46,250 nucleotides of DNA from an uncultured Eubacteriales bacterium (GCA_948468985.1 CAOKKG010000005.1:1-46250); one strand, 5' to 3'; shown: positions 8,547-15,978, numbered from the stretch's first letter. A program made the numbers and translations. The notes: generated by a model not told the origin, from the sequence alone.

Positions 8547-8577
8547 ATAAAAAGGGACAGGGCGGATGCTCTGTCCC
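8547..8577 (-). terminator. Terminator of the DUF362 gene
   Basis: Minus strand GGGACAG / CTGTCCC stem with a 10-base loop, then TTTTTA. It lies 8 bases beyond the stop of the DUF362 gene. Confidence 0.88.
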
Positions 8578-8584
8578 AAAGACA

Positions 8585-9691
8585 TTATTTTACCTGGATG
8601 AGTTCGTAGTCCATGGAGCCCATGCCCATCTTCTGTGCGTGCTCCAGGCAGGAGATCCAGTTGGTCTCCGGGTGCGCGGCCTTGAAATGGTCGCCGTTGT
8701 TGGGGAGTCCGTCGAGCGCGCTGCCGGGCAGGACGGGCTGCGCATTGACCGCGTCCGCGCAGGCCTTGTCCAGCGCGACCGGGTCGAGCGAGGCGAACAT
8801 GCCGACATCCGGGACGACCGGCGCGTCGTTCTTGCTGTGGCAGTCGCAATGCGGGGAGACATCCACGACAAAGTTGATGTGGAAGCTCGGCTTGTCCTGG
8901 ATGACCGCCTGCGTGTATTCGGCGATCTTGTAATTTACCATATCATAGGCGTCGTTCTCGCCTGCGGAGATCGCGTCGAAGGAGCAGATGCCGATGCAGC
9001 GGCCGCAGCCGGTGCAGATGTCGTGGTGGATGGTCGCCTTGCGATCCTCGATCGTGATGGCGTTATGTGCGCAGTTGCGGCGGCAGGCCCCGCAGCCGAC
9101 GCACAGGGAGGGGTCCACATTGGGCTTGCCGTTGGAATGCATTTCCATCTTGCCCGCGCGCGAGCCCGCGCCCATGCCGATGTTTTTGAGCGCGCCGCCC
9201 ATGCCGGTTAACTCATGCATCTTGAAATGCGCGAAGGAGATGATGACATCGGCGTCTGCGATGGCACGGCCGATTTTAGCCTCCTTGACATATTCGCCGT
9301 TTTTGACAGGGATGAGCGCCTCGTCCGTGCCCTTGAGGCCGTCGGCGATCAGCACATGGCACCCGGTCACAAACGGGTTGAACCCGTTTTGATAGGCGGC
9401 GTTGAGGTGGTCGAGCGCGTTCTTGCGGCCGCCGACATATAGCGTGTTGCTGTCTGTCAAGAAGGCCTTGCCGCCGCGTTCCGTCACGGCGTCGACCAGC
9501 ACCTTGGAATAGTTAGGGCGCAGGTAGGACAGGTTGCCCGGTTCCCCGAAGTGGATTTTGATGGCGGCGAACTTGTTCTTGAAATCGATCGTGTCGAAAC
9601 CGGCTGCCACGATCAGGCGCTTGAGCTTTTTGAGCAGGTTATCGCTGCCGCCGACACGCATATCCGCAAAGTAGACTTTTGATTTTCCCAT
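8585..9691 (-). CDS. DUF362 protein with two [4Fe-4S] ferredoxin motifs
   Basis: A 368-residue cytosolic iron-sulfur protein. The N-terminal 185 residues are the DUF362 domain (KIHFGEPGNLSYLRPNY, ITDSN-like FLTDSNTLYVGG, FAHFKMHELTGMGGALKN). Next come two bacterial ferredoxin motifs, CVGCGACRRNC and CTGCGRCIGIC, and a tail with SPHCDCHSKND. It probably transfers electrons in an unknown redox reaction. AGGAGGTT precedes ATG 9691. It stands alone between terminators and has a promoter with a MerR-style 19-base spacer (separate entry), suggesting induction by a metal, oxidant or electrophile. Confidence 0.9.
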   Translation of the reverse strand: MGKSKVYFADMRVGGSDNLLKKLKRLIVAAGFDTIDFKNKFAAIKIHFGEPGNLSYLRPNYSKVLVDAVTERGGKAFLTDSNTLYVGGRKNALDHLNAAYQNGFNPFVTGCHVLIADGLKGTDEALIPVKNGEYVKEAKIGRAIADADVIISFAHFKMHELTGMGGALKNIGMGAGSRAGKMEMHSNGKPNVDPSLCVGCGACRRNCAHNAITIEDRKATIHHDICTGCGRCIGICSFDAISAGENDAYDMVNYKIAEYTQAVIQDKPSFHINFVVDVSPHCDCHSKNDAPVVPDVGMFASLDPVALDKACADAVNAQPVLPGSALDGLPNNGDHFKAAHPETNWISCLEHAQKMGMGSMDYELIQVK

Positions 9692-9731
9692 ATGAACCTC
9701 CTAGTTCTTTCAAAATGACATAAACAATTTT

Positions 9732-9762
9732 ATTATAAGCCCTAAACTGCAGTTTAGGTCAA
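9732..9762 (-). promoter_or_regulatory. MerR-type promoter with palindromic operator upstream of the DUF362 gene
   Basis: Minus strand TTGACC (9762-9757) and TATAAT (9737-9732) are separated by exactly 19 bases. The spacer region is occupied by the perfect 18-base palindrome CCTAAACTGCAGTTTAGG (9741-9758). Overlong spacers with an internal dyad are the hallmark of MerR-family activated promoters (SoxR, CueR, AdhR types). No MerR-family gene is in this window. Confidence 0.72.
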
Positions 9763-9828
9763 GGGGGGATTTGCGGAGGAGTGGAGAAAAAGAAGGGATG
9801 CAAGGTGTACAAAAAAATTGGCAGGAGG

Positions 9829-9857
9829 TTAGTATATACGCATAAAAAGCGTATAAT
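9829..9857 (+). promoter_or_regulatory. Promoter with overlapping inverted repeat ahead of the HicB-like gene
   Basis: TATAAT at 9852-9857 with a weak TTAGTA 17 bases upstream. The inverted repeat TATACGC (9835-9841) / GCGTATA (9849-9855) overlaps the -10 element, as expected of an autorepressor's operator. Confidence 0.5.
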
Positions 9858-9878
9858 AGAAGCGGTCAAGGAGCGCCG

Positions 9879-9956
9879 GTGGAGAAGTTTGCGGAGTTTG
9901 CGGAAGATGTTCGCGTGCGCGTGGAAGAAAATGCGCGGGGTTCCTTGAAAAATTGA
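9879..9956 (+). CDS. Possible 25-residue ORF upstream of the HicB-like gene
   Basis: GTG 9879 is preceded by AAGGAG with a 5-base gap. The frame codes for a charged peptide (VEKFAEFAEDVRVRVEENA...) and stops at TGA 9954-9956, 16 bases before the next gene. I do not recognise it. It sits where a HicA toxin gene would be expected but is far too short to be one; it may be a remnant, a leader, or chance. Confidence 0.3.
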   Translation: MEKFAEFAEDVRVRVEENARGSLKN

Positions 9957-9972
9957 AAGGGAGAGATATAAA

Positions 9973-10371
9973 GTGAAAAGAGCATATCCTATTATAATGA
10001 CGCGAGGAGAAAAGTATATCGTGGTTTCTGTCCCGGATTTTGAGATTGGGACGCAGGGAGAGGATATTCCGGATGCGATGGATATGGCAAGAGATGCGAT
10101 CGGGATTGTGGGGATTGATATGGAAGATAGCGGAGAATTGCTGCCGGAGGCGTCGAGCTTGGCGCAAGTACAAAAAGACGCGCCGGAGGGCGCCATGGTA
10201 TCTTTCGTGGATATTGACTTTACGGAGTACCGCAGGAAAAATGAACTGCGCACGGTAAAGAAGAATTGTACGGTTCCCTTCTGGCTGTGCTATGAGGCAG
10301 AGCGGGCGGGGGTGAATTTTTCTGCGGTTTTGCAGGCCGGGTTGAAACGAGAGCTGCATATTACGGACTAA
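9973..10371 (+). CDS. HicB-like antitoxin family protein, no HicA partner visible
   Basis: A 132-residue protein with the HicB layout. The N-terminal partial RNase-H-like fold includes YIVVSVPDFEIGTQGEDIPDAMDMARDAIG; the C-terminal segment VPFWLCYEAERAGVNFSAVLQAGLKREL resembles the DNA-binding tail of HicB antitoxins. The GTG start has AAAGGGAGAG 7 bases upstream. HicB normally neutralises a HicA mRNA interferase coded next to it and represses its own promoter. No HicA-sized frame is found on either side, so this is an orphan or the toxin was lost. It lies in an AT-richer islet near tRNA-Arg. Confidence 0.75.
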   Translation: MKRAYPIIMTRGEKYIVVSVPDFEIGTQGEDIPDAMDMARDAIGIVGIDMEDSGELLPEASSLAQVQKDAPEGAMVSFVDIDFTEYRRKNELRTVKKNCTVPFWLCYEAERAGVNFSAVLQAGLKRELHITD

Positions 10372-10527
10372 CGCAGCAAAGACCTCGCCCCGAGATGGGA
10401 AAAGCAAGGGAGAAATCCTATATCATTATACGATAGAGCAGAGAAATGACGGAGAAAGGGTGTTGTAAAAGAGCAAAGGTTGGCTGACTGGCCATTGACA
10501 TACTTATTGAAGTATGGTGTGTCAAAT

Positions 10528-10647
10528 ATGTATGTCACTGACAGCCGAACAAATGAAAAAATAACGGAGCTGATGCAAGCGGTTCTTGAAGGTGACCTCG
10601 CCAAAGAAATCATCATCAAGATGAAACCGAGCAACAGCTCCAAATAA
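10528..10647 (+). pseudogene. Short frame of unknown origin, possibly a gene remnant
   Basis: A 39-codon frame (MYVTDSRTNEKITELMQAV...) that remains open upstream to about 10450 without a good start or ribosome site. Its A/T-rich codons (ATA, AAA, ACA) differ from the flanking genome. It looks like the 3' end of a lost gene in the 10372-10712 interval; no family is recognised. The rest of that interval shows only an inverted repeat-like GGCGGCGAGAGCCGCC near 10655-10670. Confidence 0.3.
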
Positions 10648-10712
10648 CTCTCAGGGGCGGCGAGAGCCGCCTCTCTCTAAAAAGAATATATCGGAAAGGA
10701 TGGAAAAAATCA

Positions 10713-10973
10713 ATGGAAATCGAAGTCGAAATCAAGAAAAAGGACGGGACGACAGAAAAATACAGCTACGGAGACAAGCCGAAGAGAAAGACCAAGACGA
10801 GCTCGGCGGTAAAAAACAGATATAACCAAAAAGCGTACAAAAGATGGGGCGGAGCACTAAAGCCTGATCTGTTTACAGAAATCGAGGAATACCGCGAAGC
10901 GGCGGGGCTGAGCCGCCCGCAGTTTTTGGAGCGGGCGATGGAGGCGTTGAAAAACGAATCAAAACAGGACTGA
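10713..10973 (+). CDS. Small ribbon-helix-helix-like protein
   Basis: An 86-residue basic protein. The first 35 residues are rich in Lys and Glu. The remainder (SSAVKNRYNQKAYKRWGGALKPDLFTEIEEYREAAG, read in parts, then LSRPQFLERAMEALKN) has the beta strand plus two helices pattern of ribbon-helix-helix DNA-binding domains found on plasmids and integrated elements. AAAGGATGG lies about 9 bases before ATG 10713. Together with the HicB-like gene it marks a small acquired islet beside tRNA-Arg. Its target is unknown. Confidence 0.6.
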   Translation: MEIEVEIKKKDGTTEKYSYGDKPKRKTKTSSAVKNRYNQKAYKRWGGALKPDLFTEIEEYREAAGLSRPQFLERAMEALKNESKQD

Positions 10974-11053
10974 GCGGCAGGAAGCCTGCAAAAGGAAGCC
11001 GTGAAAATCCCGCGGCCTATTACAAAGCCGCGGGAAAACAGGGGGAAAAGGTA

Positions 11054-11085
11054 TAAAAAAAGGTCTTCCATTTTCTGGAAGACCT
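11054..11085 (-). terminator. Terminator of the tRNA-Arg gene
   Basis: Minus strand AGGTCTTCCA / TGGAAGACCT, a 10-bp perfect stem with a 5-base loop, followed by seven T. It abuts the CCA end of the tRNA. Confidence 0.9.
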
Positions 11086-11161
11086 GGTGTGCCTGAAGGG
11101 GCTCGAACCCCCGACCTCTTGATTCGTAGTCAAGCACTCTATCCAACTGAGCTACAGACAC
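11085..11161 (-). tRNA. tRNA-Arg (anticodon ACG), CCA end encoded
   Basis: The minus strand folds as a full cloverleaf. The acceptor stem is GTGTCTG / CAGGCAC, the D-arm contains AGCTCAGTTGGATAGAG, the anticodon loop CTACGAA gives ACG, and the T-arm has GGGTTCGAGCCCC (read as GGGGG TTCGAGC CCCTT). The discriminator A is followed by an encoded CCA. The ACG anticodon is read as ICG and decodes CGU/CGC/CGA, in keeping with the heavy use of CGC in this genome. Confidence 0.97.
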
Positions 11162-11178
11162 ATTTTTATAGCACAATT

Positions 11179-11207
11179 ACTATAGCACTTTTCCCTGGGG
11201 ATGTCAA
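11179..11207 (-). promoter_or_regulatory. Promoter of tRNA-Arg
   Basis: Minus strand TTGACA (11207-11202), 17-base spacer, TATAGT (11184-11179), about 17 bases before the mature tRNA 5' end. Confidence 0.85.
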
Positions 11208-11234
11208 ATACTTTCTTTGGAAAAGCCGCAAAGT

Positions 11235-11771
11235 TTATGCCTCGCCGTGATAGAGCATGTGAATCGCGTCCAACGCCGCGAGGATTTTCCGGTATTGTGC
11301 CTCGTCCGCGCAGCGCACGCGGTGCAGGTGCACCCCGCCCGTGAGGTCGCTCAACAAGGCGGCGTCCCGGTCCGCGGCGGCCTGTACAAAGGCGCGCGCC
11401 TCCTGCACCGTCCGCAGGTTGAGCGGCGCGGAGATCTGCCCATAGAGCGGGTGCGACACCGTGACATCGAGGACTTCGCCGCCGTAGGAGGTGATGGTCT
11501 CGAGCTCCTGCCCCATCTGCGAGGGAGTATGCACACAGGCCAGCGTATATATCCGCCCTGCGCGCTCCTCCCCTTCGCAGAGGTATCCGCGCGGCGTGGA
11601 CAGGATCTGTTCCCCCGCCGCGCGGAGCAGCGCGACATCGCCCACAATCACCTGCCGGCTGACCCCGAGTTCCCGCGCGAGGGCGGAGGCAGAGACCGGT
11701 TCGGCATGCGTGTGCAGCGCGTTCCGAATGTATTGACGGCGCGCCTCGGCGCGCACAAGGCGCTTTTCCAT
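11235..11771 (-). CDS. niaR: NiaR niacin-responsive transcriptional repressor
   Basis: A 178-residue repressor of NAD synthesis and niacin uptake genes that uses nicotinic acid as co-repressor. It has an N-terminal winged helix (ARRQYIRNALHTHAEPVSASALARELGVSRQVIVGDVALLRAAG, read in parts) and a C-terminal 3H domain with the three spaced histidines expected of the family (VSHPLYG, GGVHLHRV, AIHMLYHG). It starts 5 bases after the niaX stop and has no strong ribosome site of its own, so translation is probably coupled. A consensus NiaR operator lies at the niaX promoter, making this operon self-regulated. Confidence 0.9.
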   Translation of the reverse strand: MEKRLVRAEARRQYIRNALHTHAEPVSASALARELGVSRQVIVGDVALLRAAGEQILSTPRGYLCEGEERAGRIYTLACVHTPSQMGQELETITSYGGEVLDVTVSHPLYGQISAPLNLRTVQEARAFVQAAADRDAALLSDLTGGVHLHRVRCADEAQYRKILAALDAIHMLYHGEA

Positions 11772-11776
11772 CGAGC

Positions 11777-12337
11777 TCAGCCCTGTACGGCCTGCACGCC
11801 GAAGCTCTTTTTCAGCGGCTGCCAGACGACATAGGAAATTGCGAAGTCCACCATGCTATGCACGACGGAACCTACGCCCACGAGCAGGATGACCGCCGTA
11901 AAGAAGCCGTTTGTATACTTGGACGGATTCGCGAAATAGAATGGGAGCACGACCAGCACCTCGCACGCCGCGTGGATGACTGCCAAAATCGCGGACAGGC
12001 CAGTGCTCTTTTTCCAGGAGGAGAGCAGCGACGGATTTTTCTTGATCCAGAGGGAGCCAACCGTCGTAAAGACGACATGCGTGAGCGCGCGGAGCACGAT
12101 CTCGACCGGGAAGCCGCCGATCAAAAATCCGAGCGTCGTGCCGAGTGCGACGGCGATGCCCACGGCCGGGGAGATGAACATGGCGATAAAGACGGCCACA
12201 TGGCTCGCCACCGTGAAGGAAGCGGGCGGGATGACGATCTTGAGCGGGGAGATCATGGGAATCAGGATGCCCACCGCGGTGAGGAGCCCGGCCATGACGA
12301 TTTTCAAAATGGTGTTGTGCATGCTTTTTTGATTCAT
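11777..12337 (-). CDS. niaX: ECF transporter substrate-binding (S) component for niacin
   Basis: A 186-residue membrane protein with six hydrophobic segments and the ECF S-component style N-terminus (KIVMAGLLTAVGILIPMIS...). NiaX binds niacin and works with the shared EcfA/A'/T module, which is not in this window. The assignment rests on membrane topology, the following niaR gene and the NiaR operator at its promoter. The ribosome site before ATG 12337 is weak; an in-frame ATG five codons later is possible. Confidence 0.85.
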   Translation of the reverse strand: MNQKSMHNTILKIVMAGLLTAVGILIPMISPLKIVIPPASFTVASHVAVFIAMFISPAVGIAVALGTTLGFLIGGFPVEIVLRALTHVVFTTVGSLWIKKNPSLLSSWKKSTGLSAILAVIHAACEVLVVLPFYFANPSKYTNGFFTAVILLVGVGSVVHSMVDFAISYVVWQPLKKSFGVQAVQG

Positions 12338-12372
12338 GGGAAGATACGCTTTCTGTCAAATAAATTCTTTAC

Positions 12373-12388
12373 AGGTGTCTTGACACCT
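12373..12388 (-). promoter_or_regulatory. NiaR operator
   Basis: The palindrome AGGTGTCTTGACACCT (7-2-7) inside ACAGGTGTCTTGACACCTAG matches the Firmicutes NiaR site pattern. It lies 5 bases past the niaX -10 element, where bound repressor would block initiation. Confidence 0.88.
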
Positions 12389-12393
12389 AGGTC

Positions 12394-12422
12394 ATTATAC
12401 CCATTCGGCGGGCGCTTGTAAA
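12394..12422 (-). promoter_or_regulatory. Promoter of niaX-niaR
   Basis: Minus strand TTTACA (12422-12417), 17-base spacer, TATAAT (12399-12394). Confidence 0.82.
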
Positions 12423-12455
12423 GCCCCTTTTCGCGAAATGCCCGCGGGGCGTGCA

Positions 12456-12484
12456 TTGACTTGCCGCATCCGGCGCATTATACT
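12456..12484 (+). promoter_or_regulatory. Promoter of the Mrp-family gene
   Basis: TTGACT (12456-12461), 17-base spacer, TATACT (12479-12484). Confidence 0.85.
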
Positions 12485-12522
12485 ACAAGTGAAACGCGAT
12501 TTTTCCCAAGGAGGTTTTGCAT

Positions 12523-13350
12523 ATGAGCGAAAATTGCAGCGGCAATTGCCAGTCCTGTGCGGCGAACTGCGGCGAACGCAAGCAGGAAAGCCTGCTCGCG
12601 CCCTTAAATGAGCAGAGCCACATTAAGCATGTGATCGGCGTGGTGAGCGGCAAGGGCGGCGTCGGCAAGTCCGCCGTCACAGCTATGCTGGCGACCTTGA
12701 TGACGCGCAAGGGCTTCCGGTGCGGCGTGCTGGACGCGGATCTTACCGGGCCGTCCATCCCGAAGATCTTCGGCGTACACGGCACGGCGGTGAGCGAGGA
12801 CGGTCAGCACCTGCTCCCGGCTGAAACGGCGTCGGGCATCAAGCTGATGTCCATCAACCTGCTGCTGGAGAGCGAGGATTCCCCCGTCGTGTGGCGCGGG
12901 CCGGTCATTTCCAGCGTCATTAAGCAGTTCTGGAGCGATGTCATCTGGGGAGACATGGATTATTTATTCGTGGACATGCCACCGGGGACGGGCGATGTGT
13001 CGCTCACGGTGTTCCAGTCGCTGCCGGTGGACGGCGTCATCATGGTTACGACCCCGCAGAGCCTGGTCAGCATGATCGTCAAGAAGTCCATCCACATGGC
13101 GAACATGATGAACATCCCCGTGCTTGGGCTGGTGGAAAACATGAGCTACCTCACCTGCCCGGACTGCGGACGGCGCATTGACCTGTTCGGCGCGCAGTCG
13201 CTGGAACGCGAGGCGGCGGAGGCAGGGATCCCCGTGTTGGGGCGGCTGCCGCTCGACCCGGCGCTTCCCGCGCTGGCAGACGCCGGCCGGATGGAGGCGT
13301 TTACGGGAGACTGGCTGGACGCGGCGGCGGACGCGCTTTCCAAGCTGTGA
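12523..13350 (+). CDS. mrp: Mrp/NBP35-family iron-sulfur carrier ATPase
   Basis: A 275-residue P-loop ATPase of the ApbC/Mrp family, which carries and delivers [4Fe-4S] clusters to apo-proteins in the cytosol. It starts with a cysteine-rich segment (CSGNCQSCAANC) as in NBP35, then the deviant Walker A SGKGGVGKS near residue 43, DADLTGPSIPKI, VDMPPGTGD, and a C-terminal CPDCG cluster-binding pair. AAGGAGG lies 8 bases ahead of ATG 12523, preferred over the in-frame TTG at 12517. It is a single-gene unit with its own promoter and terminator. Confidence 0.93.
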   Translation: MSENCSGNCQSCAANCGERKQESLLAPLNEQSHIKHVIGVVSGKGGVGKSAVTAMLATLMTRKGFRCGVLDADLTGPSIPKIFGVHGTAVSEDGQHLLPAETASGIKLMSINLLLESEDSPVVWRGPVISSVIKQFWSDVIWGDMDYLFVDMPPGTGDVSLTVFQSLPVDGVIMVTTPQSLVSMIVKKSIHMANMMNIPVLGLVENMSYLTCPDCGRRIDLFGAQSLEREAAEAGIPVLGRLPLDPALPALADAGRMEAFTGDWLDAAADALSKL

Positions 13351-13378
13351 AAAAAAGCCCTTGCAAGGGCTTTTTTTT
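13351..13378 (+). terminator. Terminator of the Mrp-family gene
   Basis: AAAAAAGCCCTT / AAGGGCTTTTTTT stem with a 2-base loop, immediately after the stop codon. The -35 element of the rpsF promoter overlaps its right arm. Confidence 0.9.
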
Positions 13379-13389
13379 CATGCTATAAT
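13361..13389 (+). promoter_or_regulatory. Promoter of rpsF-ssb-rpsR
   Basis: TTGCAA (13361-13366), 17-base spacer, TATAAT (13384-13389). The -35 element lies inside the preceding terminator. Confidence 0.82.
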
Positions 13390-13404
13390 GCTATTTGCAT
13401 CCTT

Positions 13405-13424
13405 GCGCCCAGCAAGTTGGGCGC
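13405..13424 (+). promoter_or_regulatory. Hairpin in the rpsF 5' leader
   Basis: GCGCCCA / TGGGCGC, a 7-bp stem with a 6-base loop, starting about 10 bases after the expected transcription start. rpsF leaders in many bacteria bind the S6:S18 complex for autoregulation; whether this hairpin does so was not confirmed from conserved bases. Confidence 0.4.
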
Positions 13425-13452
13425 CTTGATAGTCCATGAGGAGGTGAAACCC

Positions 13453-13737
13453 ATGAATAGCTACGAATTGTTGTACATCGTCAAAGCAGATATGGAAGAA
13501 GAGGCAAGAGCTGCGCTGATTTCCAGATTCTCCGACCTGATCGTTGCCGCAGGCGGCGAGATCACCGAGAGCGACGAATGGGGCAAGAAGAAATTCGCGT
13601 ACCCCATCAACTATGTCAACGAAGGGTACTATGTGCTGGTCAATTTCAAATCGCAGCCGACGCTGATCGCCGAGCTGGAGAGAAATTTCCGCATCACGGA
13701 AGATACCGTTCGTTTCATGATCGTCAAAAAGGACTGA
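13453..13737 (+). CDS. rpsF: 30S ribosomal protein S6
   Basis: A 94-residue S6 protein, which pairs with S18 on the 30S platform. The N-terminus MNSYELLYIVKADMEEEA and the segment GKKKFAYPINYVNEGYYVLVNF are diagnostic. ATG 13453 follows GAGGAGGTGAAACCC; the frame upstream of it is leader RNA. First gene of rpsF-ssb-rpsR, a conserved operon. Confidence 0.97.
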   Translation: MNSYELLYIVKADMEEEARAALISRFSDLIVAAGGEITESDEWGKKKFAYPINYVNEGYYVLVNFKSQPTLIAELERNFRITEDTVRFMIVKKD

Positions 13738-13756
13738 GCAGGAAAGAGAGGTCGCT

Positions 13757-14221
13757 ATGAATAAGGCTTTTATCGTAGGCAGACTGACCCGTCCCCCGGA
13801 AGCGCGCACGACGCCCAACGGCGTGAGCGTGACGACCTTTACCGTGGCCGTAACGCGCCGCATGAACCGGGAAGAGGCAGATTTTTTAACGATCGTCACC
13901 TGGCGCGGCCTGGCCGATAACTGTGCCAAGTATCTGGTGCAGGGGCAGCAGGTTGCCGTGGTGGGCGAAATCCGCACCCGGAGCTATGAAGCGAAGGACG
14001 GTTCGCGCCGCTATGTCACCGAGATCCAGGCGGACGATGTCGAGTTTCTGGCGAAACCGGGCGCCGGCGGCAATGCGGCAGGCGGATATTCCGGAGCCAA
14101 TAGTTATAGCGCGCCCCAGCCCGCGCAGGCGCCCAAGGCCCCCGCAAATAACAGGGAAGACGACCTGTTTGCCTCGGAGATGGGCGACATCCTGGTTGAC
14201 GACGAAGAGTTACCGTTCTAA
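13757..14221 (+). CDS. ssb: Single-stranded DNA-binding protein
   Basis: A 154-residue SSB with an N-terminal OB fold (MNKAFIVGRLTRPPEARTTPNG, TWRGLADNCAKYLVQGQQVAVVGEI in parts). A flexible Gly/Ala/Pro/Gln linker covers about residues 105-135, and the acidic tip DDEELPF docks replication and repair proteins. It coats single-stranded DNA as a tetramer. It lies 19 bases after rpsF and 29 before rpsR, the classic arrangement. Confidence 0.97.
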   Translation: MNKAFIVGRLTRPPEARTTPNGVSVTTFTVAVTRRMNREEADFLTIVTWRGLADNCAKYLVQGQQVAVVGEIRTRSYEAKDGSRRYVTEIQADDVEFLAKPGAGGNAAGGYSGANSYSAPQPAQAPKAPANNREDDLFASEMGDILVDDEELPF

Positions 14222-14250
14222 TTTTGTTTAAGCATTAAAGGAGAAAACCT

Positions 14251-14496
14251 ATGGAAGAAAGAGCGCAGAGACGGCCGAGAGTCAGACGCATCAGAAGAAA
14301 GTTTTGCGCGTTCTGTGCGGAAAAGGCCACCGGCATCGATTATAAAGATGTAGCGAAGCTCAGAAAGTTTATCTCGGAAAGCGGCAAGATCGCTCCCAGA
14401 AGAGCGACCGGCGTTTGCGCCAAGCACCAGAGAGAGCTTGCTGTGGCGATCAAGCGGGCCAGAGTGATGGCTCTGCTCCCCTATATCGCGGAGTAA
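14251..14496 (+). CDS. rpsR: 30S ribosomal protein S18
   Basis: An 81-residue S18 with the diagnostic core [19 protein letters not shown]. It keeps the cysteine-bearing, zinc-type variant (CAFCAEK and CAKH), rather than the Cys-free form. AAAGGAGAAAA precedes ATG 14251. Last gene of its operon; the terminator follows at 14514. Confidence 0.97.
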   Translation: MEERAQRRPRVRRIRRKFCAFCAEKATGIDYKDVAKLRKFISESGKIAPRRATGVCAKHQRELAVAIKRARVMALLPYIAE

Positions 14497-14513
14497 CGAT
14501 TAAAAAGCAAAAG

Positions 14514-14539
14514 AAGCGCCTTTCCGGGCGCTTTTTTTA
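14514..14539 (+). terminator. Terminator of rpsF-ssb-rpsR
   Basis: AAGCGCC / GGCGCTT stem with a 6-base loop, then a run of seven T. Confidence 0.93.
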
Positions 14540-14548
14540 TGCCGTTTG

Positions 14549-14577
14549 TTGCCAAAGGATGAACTTTAGTGTATACT
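14549..14577 (+). promoter_or_regulatory. Promoter of dehydrogenase paralogue P1
   Basis: TTGCCA (14549-14554), 17-base spacer, TATACT (14572-14577). Confidence 0.75.
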
Positions 14578-14629
14578 AAAAAAGAGATTTGTTTTTCAAA
14601 CTATTTTGAATTTGAAAGGAATATTGGGT

Positions 14630-15865
14630 ATGCAGCAAGTAAAACGGCTTGTGCAGATTGGTGCGGGCAAGATTGGTCGGGGATATATCGCCGACCTTTT
14701 CCACGAGGGCGGGTTTCAAATGACCTTCCTTGACTATTCACCGGAATTGGTGGATGCGATGAAGAAGCAGGGGTATTACACCATCTTCAAGCATCACACG
14801 GATGGCACTTATTCCAAAGTGCGCATTGAAGATTACCTTGTTTTCTGTACACAGACGCAGTACGACGAATGTGTGGAGGCGATCTCGCGGACAGCGTATG
14901 TATCCGTGAACATCTTCCCGGGCGCGGTGGATTCCATCTCTAAGATGTTGGCCGACGCGATCGAGCGGCGTGTCGCGCGGGGGGACGAGGGCGCGATGGA
15001 CTGCCTTATTGGTGTCAACTTCCTGTTCGCGTCCAAGCTCTTCACGGAAGGCATCGAAAAATACCTTGCGACCGAAGCAGGGCGGGAATTTTTCCACACG
15101 CAGGTGTCGCTTGCGGAATGCCTGGTGCACAGAAACGGCGCGTTCCCGACGGCCGAGATGCTGGCGGAGGACCCGCTTGCCTGCAACTCTGGCGACACGC
15201 CCTACCTGACCGTCGACAACATTTTGAAAAACGGCGTGCCTGCGGGTGTCAATCTGCACTTGCAGGACAATGTCCCCGCGTGGATGATCCATAAGATCTG
15301 GGTCGCCAACATGGGGCACAGCCTGTCCGGCTATTTCGGCAAAAAGGCAGGATATACGTATATCGGCGAATGCCATGACGACCCCTACATCATGCGGTGT
15401 ATGCTTCTCGCCAAGCGGGAGGGAACCTTTGCCATGCACGAGGAATACGGCATGTCCTATGAGGCGATGGAGGCGCAGGATCCCGTGGAGCAACAAAAAG
15501 CGCATTACCTCGACCATGTGGCCAATTCCGTCGACAAGGATACGATCGATCGCGTGTGCGGAGACCTGACCCGCAAGCTCGCCAAGGGCGATCGCCTGAT
15601 TGGCCCGGCGCTGGCCTGCCTGCGGCATGGTCGAGTGCCTTATTTCCTGGCGCGCGGCGCGGCGATGGCATTGTATTTCGTATCGCCCGCTGACAAGACT
15701 TCGCAGGCGGTGCAGGACTATATCGCCGAACACGGCGTGCAGGCCGCGATCCAGAAGTTCTGCGGGCTGTCCCCGGAGGATCCGGCGGAAAAGACCCTGC
15801 TGGAGCTCATCACCGGCATCTATTACGAGATTGGCGACCAGTATCCGTTCGATATAGTATATTGA
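14630..15865 (+). CDS. MtlD-family polyol-phosphate dehydrogenase paralogue P1
   Basis: A 411-residue NAD-dependent dehydrogenase of the mannitol-1-phosphate 5-dehydrogenase family. The Rossmann motif GAGKIGRG lies at residues 11-18. The LQDN segment (211-214) corresponds to LTDN of E. coli MtlD, and the catalytic K-x4-N-x2-H triad is intact at Lys222, Asn227 and His230 (KIWVANMGH). The family core RKLAKGDRLIGPA follows. It is about 30 residues longer than E. coli MtlD. GAAAGGA lies 9 bases before ATG 14630. The substrate is unknown: no mannitol PTS or other sugar gene is near. First of four paralogues in 13 kb; own promoter, and a strong hairpin downstream. Confidence 0.82.
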   Translation: MQQVKRLVQIGAGKIGRGYIADLFHEGGFQMTFLDYSPELVDAMKKQGYYTIFKHHTDGTYSKVRIEDYLVFCTQTQYDECVEAISRTAYVSVNIFPGAVDSISKMLADAIERRVARGDEGAMDCLIGVNFLFASKLFTEGIEKYLATEAGREFFHTQVSLAECLVHRNGAFPTAEMLAEDPLACNSGDTPYLTVDNILKNGVPAGVNLHLQDNVPAWMIHKIWVANMGHSLSGYFGKKAGYTYIGECHDDPYIMRCMLLAKREGTFAMHEEYGMSYEAMEAQDPVEQQKAHYLDHVANSVDKDTIDRVCGDLTRKLAKGDRLIGPALACLRHGRVPYFLARGAAMALYFVSPADKTSQAVQDYIAEHGVQAAIQKFCGLSPEDPAEKTLLELITGIYYEIGDQYPFDIVY

Positions 15866-15978
15866 GCGGAAGGGAATGCGGAGAACTCGACGCGACAAAG
15901 AGGAACCGATAAGGATGCGGAAAAATAAGCATGGGCTGCACGGTTGTGTGCATCGTCGATGCGAAAACATATGGAATC

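Noticed and set aside
10528..10647. Assigning the short frame to a recombinase or plasmid protein
   Set aside because: No family motif can be recognised in 39 residues; left as an unknown remnant.
11054..11161. An integration (att) repeat of the tRNA-Arg 3' end in the nearby islet
   Set aside because: Scanning 9700-11050 by eye found no second copy of the tRNA end; an integrase is also absent.
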